Shown piece after piece: positions 33,585-42,702 of a stretch of 64,000 nt of DNA (positions are counted from its first letter, which is position 1; every line of letters starts with the position of its first letter). The notes beneath the pieces are model-generated. The model did no database searches and was not told the origin of the DNA. It was given only the letters and a program-made list of their open reading frames with translations. Position numbers and translations under genes: made by a program. Source of the stretch: Paenibacillus_F chitinolyticus_A (GTDB lineage Bacteria > Bacillota > Bacilli > Paenibacillales > NBRC-103111); contig NZ_CP173427.1 of NCBI RefSeq assembly GCF_045038035.1, positions 2,480,001 through 2,544,000 of the forward strand, written 5' to 3'.

Positions 33585-34085
33585 ATGCTGGCGATTCTTG
33601 AGAAAGCCCCGGACGGATACGTCGCACGTTTTGACCGTTCTTTCAGGCATTCCGCCGAGGCGGTTTGGTCCATGCTTACGGAGAATGACAAGTTGTCCCG
33701 CTGGTTTTCCGAGCTGGAGACAGGGGAGCTGCGTGAAGGCGGATTTATCCGATTCAACATGCCGGACGGCAGCTTTATAAAGCTGGACATTTTGGAGGTT
33801 AAACTCTGTTCCGTACTTGAATATACGTGGGGAGAGGACCGGGTCCGCTTTGAGCTGTATCCTGAATCGGAAGGCTGCCGGCTGGTTTTGACCGAAAAGC
33901 TGCAAGCCATAACCGCGCACACTCCGAAAGATCTCGCAGGCTGGCACGTATGCCTGGAGGTGATCCGGCTCCTGCTGGACGGAGAGGAAATCCCCTCCCG
34001 GAAGAAGGAATGGGAAGCATGGTACGAGAAATACTCCCGTCACGTGGATACGTTTCTTGCCGAAGAGGGCAGGCAGGGGAACTGA
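33585..34085 (+). CDS. SRPBCC-domain (AHSA1-like) protein
   Basis: 166 residues starting MLAILEKAPDGYVARFDRSFRHSAEAVWSMLTENDKLSRWFSE, eight bases after AGGAGGAG. The opening (RSFRHSAEAVWSMLT, LSRWF), the central GGFIRFNMPDG and VLEYTWGEDRVRFEL, and the long C-terminal helix (LAGWHVCLEVIRLLLDG) fit the activator-of-Hsp90-ATPase-like START family. Such proteins bind small hydrophobic ligands or act as stress proteins. No partner ArsR gene, which often accompanies this family, is adjacent. Confidence 0.85.
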   Translation: MLAILEKAPDGYVARFDRSFRHSAEAVWSMLTENDKLSRWFSELETGELREGGFIRFNMPDGSFIKLDILEVKLCSVLEYTWGEDRVRFELYPESEGCRLVLTEKLQAITAHTPKDLAGWHVCLEVIRLLLDGEEIPSRKKEWEAWYEKYSRHVDTFLAEEGRQGN

Positions 34086-34141
34086 GACGGTATAGGAGGG
34101 GATGCGGGACGGACCGGTAAGGACGGCATTAGATGCACGGC

Positions 34142-34183
34142 AAAAAAGCGGGAGCCCCGAGGTGAATTCCGGACTCCCGCTTT
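34142..34183 (-). terminator. Terminator of the minus-strand hypothetical gene
   Basis: AAAAAAGCGGGAG (34142-34154) pairs with CTCCCGCTTT (34174-34183). The six A's give a T-run on the minus strand, ten bases after the stop of the 158-residue gene. Confidence 0.8.
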
Positions 34184-34192
34184 GAAAAGCAG

Positions 34193-34669
34193 TCATAGTT
34201 TTAATCTTCCATCGTAGCCAACCGGATAAACCGGCCCGCCGGAATAGTCCGGAAGATGAGTATATTCCTGATATTCGGGACTGGGTGTAAATGCAGCAAA
34301 TCCTTCTCGATGTTTTCTTCTCATTCTGACATACAAACGGATGTAACGGTCCACCGTTATTTTTTCATGTCTTCTTTTAAAAGGATTCCACACTTTAATA
34401 TAGGTGCTCCAATAGGCATCTCCAGCCGAAACTTCAAATTCTCCCGCTCCGAATATTTTCCCTTTATTGCTCAAGGCTTGTTTAACTGCGTCGGCCCCGA
34501 CTTTTTTGACAAGATCTTCTAAACGCTGACCAAGATAAGCCTGGGCGCAACCTAAATACACGCAAGCGGCTAATACAGCAAAATCTCCGGGACCATAGGA
34601 TTCGGACCAAAGTACAATGTCCCATCCTGTTTCAACGCTGTTCTTCATATCTTGAAAAGTACTAGGCAT
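34193..34669 (-). CDS. Hypothetical protein
   Basis: 158 residues starting MPSTFQDMKNSVETGWDIVLW, with AGGAGG upstream; the frame is open 17 codons further without a ribosome site. I do not recognise the family. One moderately hydrophobic stretch (DFAVLAACVYLGCAQAYLG, about 28-46) is followed by a charged helix (LEDLVKKVGADAVKQAL), a basic middle (NPFKRRHEKITVDRYIRLYVRMRRKHREG) and a Pro/Tyr/Gly C-terminus. There is no signal peptide. The coding DNA is visibly richer in A and T than its neighbours, which may point to transfer. It has its own terminator and no operon partner. Confidence 0.65.
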   Translation of the reverse strand: MPSTFQDMKNSVETGWDIVLWSESYGPGDFAVLAACVYLGCAQAYLGQRLEDLVKKVGADAVKQALSNKGKIFGAGEFEVSAGDAYWSTYIKVWNPFKRRHEKITVDRYIRLYVRMRRKHREGFAAFTPSPEYQEYTHLPDYSGGPVYPVGYDGRLKL

Positions 34670-34764
34670 TTTAACCTCCTGAGATGGAATAGTAAACCTT
34701 TTATGGATATATGTGTTCAACAGCTTCTCTAATTCTTAATGCACAAAATAAATCTAACCAAACC

Positions 34765-34807
34765 AAAAACCCGGCAGCAGATCGTCGATCCGCTGCCGGG
34801 TTTTTTT
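34765..34807. terminator. Terminator of the sugar-binding protein gene
   Basis: AAAAACCCGGCAGC pairs with GCTGCCGGGTTTTT around a GATCGTCGATC inner palindrome, with T's on both strands. It lies 12 bases beyond the stop of the minus-strand binding-protein gene. Confidence 0.88.
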
Positions 34808-34818
34808 CAGTTAAAAGA

Positions 34819-36480
34819 CTACTTGGACGAGACCGACTTATACCAGTCGTTGACTTCTTTCGTAATTTGCTCGCCGCCGTTTGCTTTCCAGTTGGCGACA
34901 AATTCGTCAAAAGCCGTAATGGGCAGTTTGCCGTAAATAATTTTGTTGAACGTTTCCATTTCCGATTGACGGAGAAGGTTCCATTTGGATACCATCGTCG
35001 GCGTAGCCGCGCCTGTAAAATAGTTCTGCTTGCGGATGTCCTTCTGGGACATGACGACTTTGGCAGCCGCCCAGTTTTCCGGTTTGCGGAATTCGGCCAT
35101 CTGCTTCTCGTAAGGGGTCTCCGGTGTTTTACCGTCGGCGAGCTTCACGAGCGTTTTCATATACAGATCCGGAATTCGGGCAGGACCGGTCAAGAACGGG
35201 AACTCATTGGAGAAATTTTTGATTTTCTCTTTGTCGCTGGTCGGTTTCCCGTCGATGAGATCCCAGTCGTAGCCTTTTGCAAAGCCGTATTCATATTTGC
35301 TTCCGGCTGCCGGGTTAGCCAGATTGTCGAGCAGGTAGTTGTAATACAGGAAAATCGCTTCCGGATGTTTGGCGTCTTTGTTGATCATAATACTGGCGTT
35401 AACGCCGGAATTTTGCCATTTCGTCCCGATTTGGCCGTTAGGTCCGGCAGGGATCGGATAGGCTTTATATTTAGCGCCCTTTACGTTTTTAAGCAGATCC
35501 GGCGCGGGCCAGTCCGGTACCCAGTTGGCTCCGGGCAGAATGCCCGCGGTTCCCTTGGTCCAGCTTTCCGCCGATTTGGCTTCGTCCCACAAAGCGGAAT
35601 CCGTGTGGATGTAGCCTTTGTCCATCCACTCTTTCAGCTTGGCGAGGGCTTCCTTGGCACCGGGGTTGGTGGAGCCGTATTCAAGGCTGCCGGAAGCGTC
35701 CTTGTTCCACTGCTCCTGGATCGTCCCGTAAGCGCCGAACAGCCAGTCAAGCGAACCCATCCAAGTGTTCGTATTGTTTTTCAGCGATATCGCAAGCGGA
35801 AAAACATCTTTCGGAGCGAGACCGTCCGGATTTTGGTTTTTGAATTTGTCCATGATATTTTCCAGATCGGCAATCGTCTTAGGCGCCTGAAGGTTCAGCT
35901 TTTCCATCCAGTCTTCGCGAAGCCACAGCAGGGTGTCGTCATTGTCGGTATACTCGAGAATGGGCATGTTGTATTTCTTGCCGCCTCTTGTGAACGGATA
36001 CCATAATTCCGGATGCGCTGCGGAATGATCTTTTAAAATTTTGTTGGCGTATTTGTCGAAAAGCTCGTCAATCGGCATGAACTGGCCGGAATCGATGAGC
36101 TGATTGGTCAGTACCGGATTGGTCGGCACGGATACGAAGTCGGGCAGTTTTTCACCCGAAGCGATCGCAAGCTGCAGCTTTTGCTTATATTGGTCATCAT
36201 TGGCCGGATACCAGGTATCCTTATGTTTAATGCCTAACGTTTCCAGCATCCAGCGGTCGTGGACGTTGTTCTCCTTGGTGTCGCCCTGAACGTACTTCTT
36301 GGGCATCAGCACCGAGCTGATTTCAATCGGCGGATCATATTTTCCTTTGGAGAAGGCGGCTTCGGCTCCGGAGGAAGCGGTGCTGCCTTTCGATGTGTCA
36401 TTGGATGCCCCGCCGCAGGCCGTAAGCGTGACAAGTCCCGCCGTGATGAGAACCGATCCCAATTTCCTGAACTTGACCAT
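34819..36480 (-). CDS. Extracellular solute-binding lipoprotein (CUT1 sugar importer)
   Basis: 553 residues with a lipoprotein signal and lipobox LTAC (Cys22). It has the large type of the family used in Paenibacillus with LplB/YtcP-like permeases (KLQLAIASGEKLPDFVSVP, WLREDWMEKLNLQAPKTIADLENIMDKF, typical of LipO/YtcQ). It captures an oligosaccharide outside the cell and presents it to the permeases encoded at 40162-42000. No ATPase gene is present; such systems usually borrow a shared MsmX-type ATPase. It is transcribed on the minus strand downstream of the regulator and kinase genes, with a 99-base gap after the regulator start region. Confidence 0.9.
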   Translation of the reverse strand: MVKFRKLGSVLITAGLVTLTACGGASNDTSKGSTASSGAEAAFSKGKYDPPIEISSVLMPKKYVQGDTKENNVHDRWMLETLGIKHKDTWYPANDDQYKQKLQLAIASGEKLPDFVSVPTNPVLTNQLIDSGQFMPIDELFDKYANKILKDHSAAHPELWYPFTRGGKKYNMPILEYTDNDDTLLWLREDWMEKLNLQAPKTIADLENIMDKFKNQNPDGLAPKDVFPLAISLKNNTNTWMGSLDWLFGAYGTIQEQWNKDASGSLEYGSTNPGAKEALAKLKEWMDKGYIHTDSALWDEAKSAESWTKGTAGILPGANWVPDWPAPDLLKNVKGAKYKAYPIPAGPNGQIGTKWQNSGVNASIMINKDAKHPEAIFLYYNYLLDNLANPAAGSKYEYGFAKGYDWDLIDGKPTSDKEKIKNFSNEFPFLTGPARIPDLYMKTLVKLADGKTPETPYEKQMAEFRKPENWAAAKVVMSQKDIRKQNYFTGAATPTMVSKWNLLRQSEMETFNKIIYGKLPITAFDEFVANWKANGGEQITKEVNDWYKSVSSK

Positions 36481-36579
36481 TCTTCATTTCCCCCTACTTG
36501 TGTGATCCTTACATGTGTTACTGTATCAACTTTCCGGGGAAAGCATCTATATGAGTTTGTTAGTTTCGATAGGAATCTG

Positions 36580-38199
36580 TCATGGTAATAAAGCCCCGTC
36601 CCGGTATTCCTGGGGGGTAACCCCGAAATGGCGCTTGAACACTTTGATAAAATAGGCCGGGTCCATGTAGCCGATTTCCATGCTGATTTCATACACTTTC
36701 TTGCCGGTGGCCTTGAGCAGATGGCAGGCGCGTTCCATGCGAAGCCGGGAGATATAATCGCTGATGCCTTCGCCCGTCTCGATCTTGTATATTTTGGACA
36801 AATGGGTCGGATGCAAATTGATATGGTCCGCCAAAGCCCGCAGGGAGACGTCTTCGTGCAAATGTTTATCCGCATACTCCTGTATCTTCTTCACGTACTG
36901 CGAGCGGCTGTCCTTGACGCTGCTGGAGCTGACTTCTTTGAGCTTGTTGAGCACGCCTAGCGACCATTTTCCGAGTTTTTTGATGGTGACAAAAGCCTCT
37001 CCGCTCTGCAGCGCTTCCATATCTTCTGTCCCGAGCAGCTTCGTGAGCGTATAGCCGCTGCGGTGGGCGAGATTGCTGAAGGATGCGGAGATGAGGAATC
37101 CGGCTTCCATGCAGTGCTCCCAGGATTCCGGCCATTTCTCCTCCAGCTCCGTACAAACGGCCGCCAGTTTGGCTTCCGCCGCATCCCAATGGCCGGCCTC
37201 CAACAGGTTAATGAAGGAGGGGGGGACGTACAGCGCGTTCAGCGGCCCCTGCGCCGGCGTGTGGTCGACTTCGTTGACGCGTACAACGAAATCCCGTTCG
37301 TCGCCGACGATTTCCCGGAAATAGGCGGAAGCCTGCCGGAAACGGTCGGGCAGCTGCTCCGGAAAGGGGAACCATTCCGTGATGACGATGGAGAGGGAGC
37401 CTTTCAGGAACTGCTTCACTTTGTGCTGGAGCTGCTGGGACAGCTTCTCCAGGAGGGTTTCTTGTCCGGCGCCGCCGGCGGATTCTTTTAGCTGCAGGAG
37501 AAACACAAGATAGCCGTGCTCCTCCTTGACGCCCCACACTTCCATGAATTCGCCCATGATCTCCTCGGCCATATTCATGATTGCATATTCGATCAAGGGC
37601 TGTCCGTTGTTCTTGTACCGGCCGAATTCTTCTTCGAGCCTGACGAGCATTAACGCGCTGTTCTCAAAATGGAACGGCAGCCCGTAGTCGCTGAGCTTCC
37701 GGTACCATTCGTCCGTGGACAGACGGCGGCCTTGCAGGGCATCGAGCAGAAACTGTCCGCGCAGAATAGGCAAATTCTCGCGCAGCGTATGCCGGGTGCG
37801 CTCCAGTGAGCTGATCAGCTCCCATTCGGCGCTAAGCTGATCCATCGCGGTTTTGACGGCGCCGAACAGCTCCCGGTCGGTCGGCGGCTTAAGCAGATAA
37901 TCGACGGCGTTGTGCCGGAGCGCTTTTTTGGCGTATTCGAATTCCGAATGTCCGGACAGGATGATGCATTTCATCTTCTTGTCGCGGATTCTTATTCGTT
38001 CGATCAGCTCGATGCCGGTCATTTCGGGCATCTGAACGTCCGAGATTACGATGTCGATCGGATGAGTATCGATGATCTGCAGCGCCTCGCCGGCGGAGTA
38101 AGCCCGGTGCACCTGTTCGATTCCGAGTTCGTGCCACGGCTTGTGCAGCGACAAGTTGTCTACCCAGTGGGCTTCATCGTCAACAATGATCATTTGCAT
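36580..38199 (-). CDS. YesN-type response regulator with AraC DNA-binding domain
   Basis: 539 residues starting MQMIIVDDEAHWVDNL, just after AAGGAGACC; the frame is open further upstream inside the kinase gene. Residues 1-120 are a receiver with Asp54 (VISDVQMPEM), Ser in LSGHSEFEYAKKAL and Lys in LLKPP. A long middle region (about 150-430) of unknown fold is usual in this group. Residues about 440-535 are two helix-turn-helix motifs of the AraC type (VSLRALADHINLHPTHLSKIYKIETGEGISDYISRLRMERA; VYEISMEIGYMDPAYFIKVFKRHFGVTPQEYR). It overlaps the kinase gene by 20 bases, so the two are translationally coupled. It should control the sugar importer genes. Confidence 0.92.
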   Translation of the reverse strand: MQMIIVDDEAHWVDNLSLHKPWHELGIEQVHRAYSAGEALQIIDTHPIDIVISDVQMPEMTGIELIERIRIRDKKMKCIILSGHSEFEYAKKALRHNAVDYLLKPPTDRELFGAVKTAMDQLSAEWELISSLERTRHTLRENLPILRGQFLLDALQGRRLSTDEWYRKLSDYGLPFHFENSALMLVRLEEEFGRYKNNGQPLIEYAIMNMAEEIMGEFMEVWGVKEEHGYLVFLLQLKESAGGAGQETLLEKLSQQLQHKVKQFLKGSLSIVITEWFPFPEQLPDRFRQASAYFREIVGDERDFVVRVNEVDHTPAQGPLNALYVPPSFINLLEAGHWDAAEAKLAAVCTELEEKWPESWEHCMEAGFLISASFSNLAHRSGYTLTKLLGTEDMEALQSGEAFVTIKKLGKWSLGVLNKLKEVSSSSVKDSRSQYVKKIQEYADKHLHEDVSLRALADHINLHPTHLSKIYKIETGEGISDYISRLRMERACHLLKATGKKVYEISMEIGYMDPAYFIKVFKRHFGVTPQEYRDGALLP

Positions 38200-40018
38200 G
38201 TTTAAGGTCTCCTTGAGGTCTCGAATAGTCGGATGTTTGTGCGGCAGGAGGAATCTCCCAGACGATTTCGGTCCGGAGTCCGCCAAGCGGCGATTTGACG
38301 AAAGCCAGATAAGACCGGCTGCCGAATTGGTGCATGATGCGCTGATTCGTGTTCCACAAGCCGCAGCCCATTTCTTCCTGCAGAGGCTCCCGCATTTTCC
38401 GGTTCAGCGCCGACTCCTGCTCGGCACTCAATCCCGGTCCGTCGTCATCGACATAGATTTTGCAGAAGCCGTCCGATATCTCGCCGGTGATCCGGATTTC
38501 GCCGGAGGCATAGGATTTGCCGACTCCGTGAATGACGGAGTTTTCCACAATCGGCTGGAGGATCAGGCGCGGAACGGACTGGCTGCGTATGTCTTCGGGA
38601 ATCTCGATCCGGTAGTCGATCCGGCCGTTCCGGAGCTTCTGGATATCGAGATAGTTGACAATCAGCTTGATCTCTTCTTCGAGAGAGGCTGTCTCCCGTT
38701 CCATCCGTGTGGTATAGCGGTAATAGGCGCTCAAATTATAAGCCATCGCGACGACGGCTTCCTCATCTTTCATCTGGGCCATGTTAATAATGTAGCCCAG
38801 GCAGTTATACAGGAAATGAGGATTAATTTGAGCCTGAAGCTGTTTGAGCGTCGCTTCCCGGGCACGTATTTTCTCGTTGAACACGTTCTCGATAAGGTCC
38901 TGGATCTGGCGGGACATATCGTTAAACCGGTAGAACAGGAACGAAAATTCGTTATGGTCCCGGGTATGCAGGCGGACGGAATAGTCTCCGCGCTGAACAC
39001 GGCGCAGTCCGTTGATCAGCTTGAGAATCGGCTTCTGGACGTTCCGGTACAGCAGAATCGAGGCCGAAATGCCGACAACGAACAGCAGGAACATCGAGAA
39101 GTAGAACAGATTCCGGCTGAACGAAATGGGTCCCAGGATCTGATCGAGCGGAACCACATCAACCAGATGCCAATCCAGGTAGGACGATTTTACGGAGCTG
39201 ACCAGATAATTTTTGCCGTCCAGCTTGACGACATGCTGCGCCGTAGTGTCGGGAGAATGCTCGTCCAGGTAGACTATCAATTGCTCCGACAGGCGCTTAT
39301 CCGCACTGCGGTTCAAGATCGGGGTATCCCCTTTATGGTAAAAAAACGGATCGCCTTGTCCGCCCGCTTTGTAGGTATCCAGCATATTCTGGATATTCTC
39401 ATAACTGAAGCTCGCCTCGACGACGAGACTGCTGCCCGTCAACATGCCGGGCTGGGCCAGAGAGTCATTATAGAACCAGTAAAAAGCGTTCAGCCCTCCC
39501 GGAGCTTTGCCGCTTCCGTCCCCGTACGTCCATTTCCCGCTCCTGTTGTTCTGTAAATATTCCTCGTCGAAAGCCGGAGATTTGTAATTGGAGATGACGT
39601 CTTTGTTCTGCTGGGAATAGACCGCGTACCGGGCCGGCCAAATGTCGGTCACCCTCGACTGGAGCGCCATTTTCTCCTGAATGACATACCGCGTCTGCAT
39701 CCGGTCGTAGCGGTCTTCCCATATATTCAATCCGTTGAATTTACTGACATTCGGATCTTTCGCAAAGACCAGGCTGAAATCCATCATCTGACTAATGCGC
39801 GAATCGATCTGACCGGACAAAAACGTGAGCTGCTTGGTGCTGGACTTCTGCAGTTCTGTGCTTACGACATTGAAAGTCACGTCGTTTGAATACGTATACA
39901 CAAGAATAATCGGGATAAAAAGAACGATGATCAAGGTGTTCATTTTGGCAAACAGACGGAATCTGTACCGCGCTTTTCCCCGGACTTTCGTAACCATTCC
40001 CGTTAATCCCAAACCCAT
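38180..40018 (-). CDS. YesM-type sensor histidine kinase
   Basis: 612 residues. Two membrane helices (about 26-46 and 300-322) flank a dCache-like extracellular sensor. A HAMP linker (YRNVQKPILKLINGLRRVQRGDYSVRL) follows. The His-kinase domain has His401 in LKQLQAQINPHFLYN, and the ATPase domain has LQPIVENSVIHG, DDDGPGLS and GCGLWNTNQRI. GGAGGAG precedes the ATG. It is the first gene of the minus-strand unit kinase-regulator-binding protein and is divergent from the permease genes. The signal is probably the sugar or its complex with the binding protein, as is proposed for this family. Confidence 0.92.
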   Translation of the reverse strand: MGLGLTGMVTKVRGKARYRFRLFAKMNTLIIVLFIPIILVYTYSNDVTFNVVSTELQKSSTKQLTFLSGQIDSRISQMMDFSLVFAKDPNVSKFNGLNIWEDRYDRMQTRYVIQEKMALQSRVTDIWPARYAVYSQQNKDVISNYKSPAFDEEYLQNNRSGKWTYGDGSGKAPGGLNAFYWFYNDSLAQPGMLTGSSLVVEASFSYENIQNMLDTYKAGGQGDPFFYHKGDTPILNRSADKRLSEQLIVYLDEHSPDTTAQHVVKLDGKNYLVSSVKSSYLDWHLVDVVPLDQILGPISFSRNLFYFSMFLLFVVGISASILLYRNVQKPILKLINGLRRVQRGDYSVRLHTRDHNEFSFLFYRFNDMSRQIQDLIENVFNEKIRAREATLKQLQAQINPHFLYNCLGYIINMAQMKDEEAVVAMAYNLSAYYRYTTRMERETASLEEEIKLIVNYLDIQKLRNGRIDYRIEIPEDIRSQSVPRLILQPIVENSVIHGVGKSYASGEIRITGEISDGFCKIYVDDDGPGLSAEQESALNRKMREPLQEEMGCGLWNTNQRIMHQFGSRSYLAFVKSPLGGLRTEIVWEIPPAAQTSDYSRPQGDLKHANDHC

Positions 40019-40161
40019 TCCGATCTCCTCCAGACCCTGCCCCTAATAAATCCCTATGGAAGCCTAACATTGTACTATAGTCAGCTTTCCGAAATACTTG
40101 CTACTATTTATAGCAGAGATTCATCGAACACACAAAATAATTTTTGGGGCGGGAGAGAGCG

Positions 40162-41112
40162 ATGGAAGCTAACGCGGTACGGCAGGCGAATGCCGGGATA
40201 GCCCGGCGCACAGACAGAAAAAAAGGCTGCAAGCAGCCATGGATCCTGCATTTGATGGTCCTTCCGGCGGCTGTTCTCGTGTTTATATTTTCGTATATCC
40301 CCATGTCGGGGATTATTATGGCTTTCCAGGATTATAAACCGGCGCTGGGGATTTCGGGCTCTCCCTGGGTCGGATTGAAACATTTCCGGTATATGTGGGA
40401 AAACGATTATTTTTTAAAAATTACGTGGAACACGTTGTTCTTCGCTTGTTCGAAAATGGTCATGAATCTGATCATTCCGTTTTTCTTTGCTTTGCTGCTT
40501 AACGAAGTGAGGAAAATGGCGCTGAAAAGAACGATTCAAACGCTCGTCTATTTGCCGCACTTTCTGTCCTGGGTGACGCTTTCGGGAATCTTGATCGATA
40601 TGCTCGCTCAAACCGGACTTATCAACCAGTTTCTTGTTGCCGTGTTCGGCATCAAGCCGATATTCTTCCTGGGAGACGGCAGCTGGTTCCGGTTCACGAT
40701 CATTTTCAGTGACGTCTGGAAGGAATTCGGTTTCAATACGATCATCTTCCTGGCGGCGCTCTCCGGCATTAACCCGTCGCTGTATGAAGCTGCGGAAGTA
40801 GACGGGGCCGGACGCTGGAAGCAGACGTTCTACATTACGATTCCCGCGCTCATCCCGATTACGATCGTGATCGCGACTCTCGCGCTCGGCAACGTGCTCA
40901 ACGCGAACTTTGACCAGGTGTTCAACCTGTACAGCCCACTCATTTACCGGCAGGGCGATATTATCGATACGTTCGTGTACAGAGAAGGTCTTCTCAGCGG
41001 GCAGTTCAGCTTTGCCACGGCCGTCAGCCTGTTCAAATCGTTCATCAGTCTGATCCTGATCGCGGTCTCGTACAGACTGGCCTACCGGTTTGCCGGGTAC
41101 CGAATTTTCTAG
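40162..41112 (+). CDS. Sugar ABC permease, LplB/YteP type
   Basis: 316 residues starting MEANAVRQANAGIARR; an upstream in-frame TTG at 40144 is rejected because GGGAG precedes the ATG at the right distance. Six membrane helices are predicted. The ATPase-coupling EAA motif is visible as YEAAEVDGAGRWKQTFYITIPALIP. The N-terminal signature MVLPAAVLVFIFSYIPMSGIIMAFQDYKP is typical of LplB-type permeases. It works with the YtcP-type permease encoded 15 bases downstream. The divergent kinase/regulator pair probably controls it. Confidence 0.92.
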   Translation: MEANAVRQANAGIARRTDRKKGCKQPWILHLMVLPAAVLVFIFSYIPMSGIIMAFQDYKPALGISGSPWVGLKHFRYMWENDYFLKITWNTLFFACSKMVMNLIIPFFFALLLNEVRKMALKRTIQTLVYLPHFLSWVTLSGILIDMLAQTGLINQFLVAVFGIKPIFFLGDGSWFRFTIIFSDVWKEFGFNTIIFLAALSGINPSLYEAAEVDGAGRWKQTFYITIPALIPITIVIATLALGNVLNANFDQVFNLYSPLIYRQGDIIDTFVYREGLLSGQFSFATAVSLFKSFISLILIAVSYRLAYRFAGYRIF

Positions 41113-41127
41113 AAAGGGAGCGAGCGC

Positions 41128-42000
41128 ATGTATCATAAAACACTGCCATACCGGATATTCAGCCTGTTCAACCATGTGTTTTTAACGGTTCTGGCCATTC
41201 TTTGCCTGCTTCCTCTGTATCACCTGCTGATGGTGTCCCTCAGTGCTTCGGCTCCGGCGAATGCGGGACTGGTCACCTTCTGGCCGATCGGATTTACATT
41301 CGAAGCCTACGCCAAAACTTTCGATAACGCGAATTTCTTGTCGTCATTGTGGGTGTCCGTGCAAAGAACCGTGATCGGAACGGCGCTGGCTCTGGTCGTA
41401 AATACCATTGCCGCTTACGCGCTGTCCAAAGAAAGTCACGTATTCCGCGCGCGCAATCTGTATCTCTGGTATTTTGTCGTGACGATGCTGTTCAGCGGAG
41501 GACTTATTCCAAGCTATATTTTGATCCTGAAGCTCGGACTTATGAACACGTTGATGGCCCTTATTCTTCCCGGGCTGGTGGGCGTCTTTAACATTATTCT
41601 GCTCATGAACTTCTTCCGCACGGTGCCCAAAGACCTGGAGGAAGCGGCTTTCATCGACGGGGCCGGACAGTTCCGCACGTTCCTGAGCGTATACCTGCCG
41701 GTCTCCCTGCCTGTCGTGGCTACCGTCTCCTTGTTTATGATGGTCGGTCACTGGAATTCGTATTTCGACGGGATCATCTACATCCGGGATTCGGAGAAGC
41801 TCCCGCTTGCCACGTTTATGCAGACGATCATCGTGCAGGCCGATATGTCGAAGCTGGACCCGGCAGCCGTTGCCAGCCTGTCTCAGCGTACGATCCGGGC
41901 GTCGCAAATCTTTATCAGCGCTCTGCCTATTTTGCTCGTGTATCCTTTCTTGCAGCGCTATTTCGTAACCGGCATCGTGGTAGGCGCGGTGAAAGAATAG
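41128..42000 (+). CDS. Sugar ABC permease, YtcP type
   Basis: 290 residues, six membrane helices. The EAA motif is LEEAAFIDGAGQFRTFLSVYLPVSLP. The start (NHVFLTVLAILCLLPLYHLLMVSLSA) and the C-terminal YFVTGIVVGAVKE are hallmarks of the YtcP/MalG-like group that pairs with LplB. GAAAGGGAG precedes the ATG. It is the last gene of the two-gene plus-strand unit and is followed by a terminator. Confidence 0.92.
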   Translation: MYHKTLPYRIFSLFNHVFLTVLAILCLLPLYHLLMVSLSASAPANAGLVTFWPIGFTFEAYAKTFDNANFLSSLWVSVQRTVIGTALALVVNTIAAYALSKESHVFRARNLYLWYFVVTMLFSGGLIPSYILILKLGLMNTLMALILPGLVGVFNIILLMNFFRTVPKDLEEAAFIDGAGQFRTFLSVYLPVSLPVVATVSLFMMVGHWNSYFDGIIYIRDSEKLPLATFMQTIIVQADMSKLDPAAVASLSQRTIRASQIFISALPILLVYPFLQRYFVTGIVVGAVKE

Positions 42001-42070
42001 GCCGGTTAACCACCGGAAACTAACTTATCTATAGAAAAAACAGAAAAAACCATGTGGAGTTTTATCGCTG

Positions 42071-42096
42071 AAAACCGTGCGCCGCACGGTTTTTTT
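42071..42096 (+). terminator. Terminator after the permease genes
   Basis: AAAACCGTGC (42071-42080) pairs with GCACGGTTTT (42084-42093) with a three-base loop, then T's to 42096. Confidence 0.85.
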
Positions 42097-42126
42097 GGTT
42101 GGATGCAAGTTTCGGCGAACCGGTTA

Positions 42127-42153
42127 TGCAACTTTTGACAGGAGATAACCGTG
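42127..42153 (+). promoter_or_regulatory. Possible ECF-type promoter of the sigma operon
   Basis: TGCAAC and CGTG are 17 bases apart, which is near the TGAAAC-N16/17-CGTC pattern of Bacillus ECF sigma promoters. ECF operons are usually autoregulated. The leader to the ATG at 42175 would be only about 15 bases. The match is partial. Confidence 0.35.
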
Positions 42154-42174
42154 TTTTTACCGAAGGAGGAGAAC

Positions 42175-42702
42175 ATGAATGAATCGTTGAGTCTGGAAGA
42201 CGTTTACCGCAAGTATTTCAAAGACCTATACGCTTATCTGTTTTCCTTGTGCAAAGATCACCATTTGACGGAAGATATTCTTCAGGAAACGTTCTATAGG
42301 GCGTATGTGAACCTGGAGGATTACAGCGGAACAAGGATCAAACCGTGGCTTTTTACAGTGGCCAAAAACACGTATATCGACTATTTGCGCAAGCACAAAC
42401 GGATGGATTTGAAACGGGATGAATTTTTTGCTCAAGTACCTGTTAAGGGGTCTACCGAACAAACTTTTTTGGAGAAAGAAGGGAAAGAAGCAATCGTGCT
42501 GGCGGTTTCTTCGCTTCCGGATAAGTACCGGGATGCCGTGCGGCTGTGTGATGTGGAGGAAATGTCCTGCCAGGCGGCGGCCGATGTTTTGAACCTGAAG
42601 CTTTCTACGTTAAAAAGTCTGCTTTTCCGGGGGAGGCAGAAATTACGGCAAATGAAAAGGAAGGAGAGTGAGCCCGGCCATGAACCGTCAGGATCCGTTT
42701 AG
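42175..42702 (+). CDS. ECF sigma factor (SigM-like)
   Basis: 175 residues starting MNESLSLEDVYRKYFKDLYAYLFSL, with AGGAGGAG just upstream; an in-frame GTG at 42151 would add eight residues. Region 2 covers about 10-75 (LTEDILQETFYRAYVNLEDY, IKPWLFTVAKNTYIDYLRK). Region 4 covers about 110-165 (LPDKYRDAVRLCDVEEMSCQAAADVLNLKLSTLKSLLFRGRQKLR). The next two genes encode a single-pass anti-sigma and a small membrane protein, the same order as sigM-yhdL-yhdK of B. subtilis, which responds to cell-envelope stress. Assignment to SigM is by gene order and partner type, not by alignment. Confidence 0.9.
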   Translation: MNESLSLEDVYRKYFKDLYAYLFSLCKDHHLTEDILQETFYRAYVNLEDYSGTRIKPWLFTVAKNTYIDYLRKHKRMDLKRDEFFAQVPVKGSTEQTFLEKEGKEAIVLAVSSLPDKYRDAVRLCDVEEMSCQAAADVLNLKLSTLKSLLFRGRQKLRQMKRKESEPGHEPSGSV

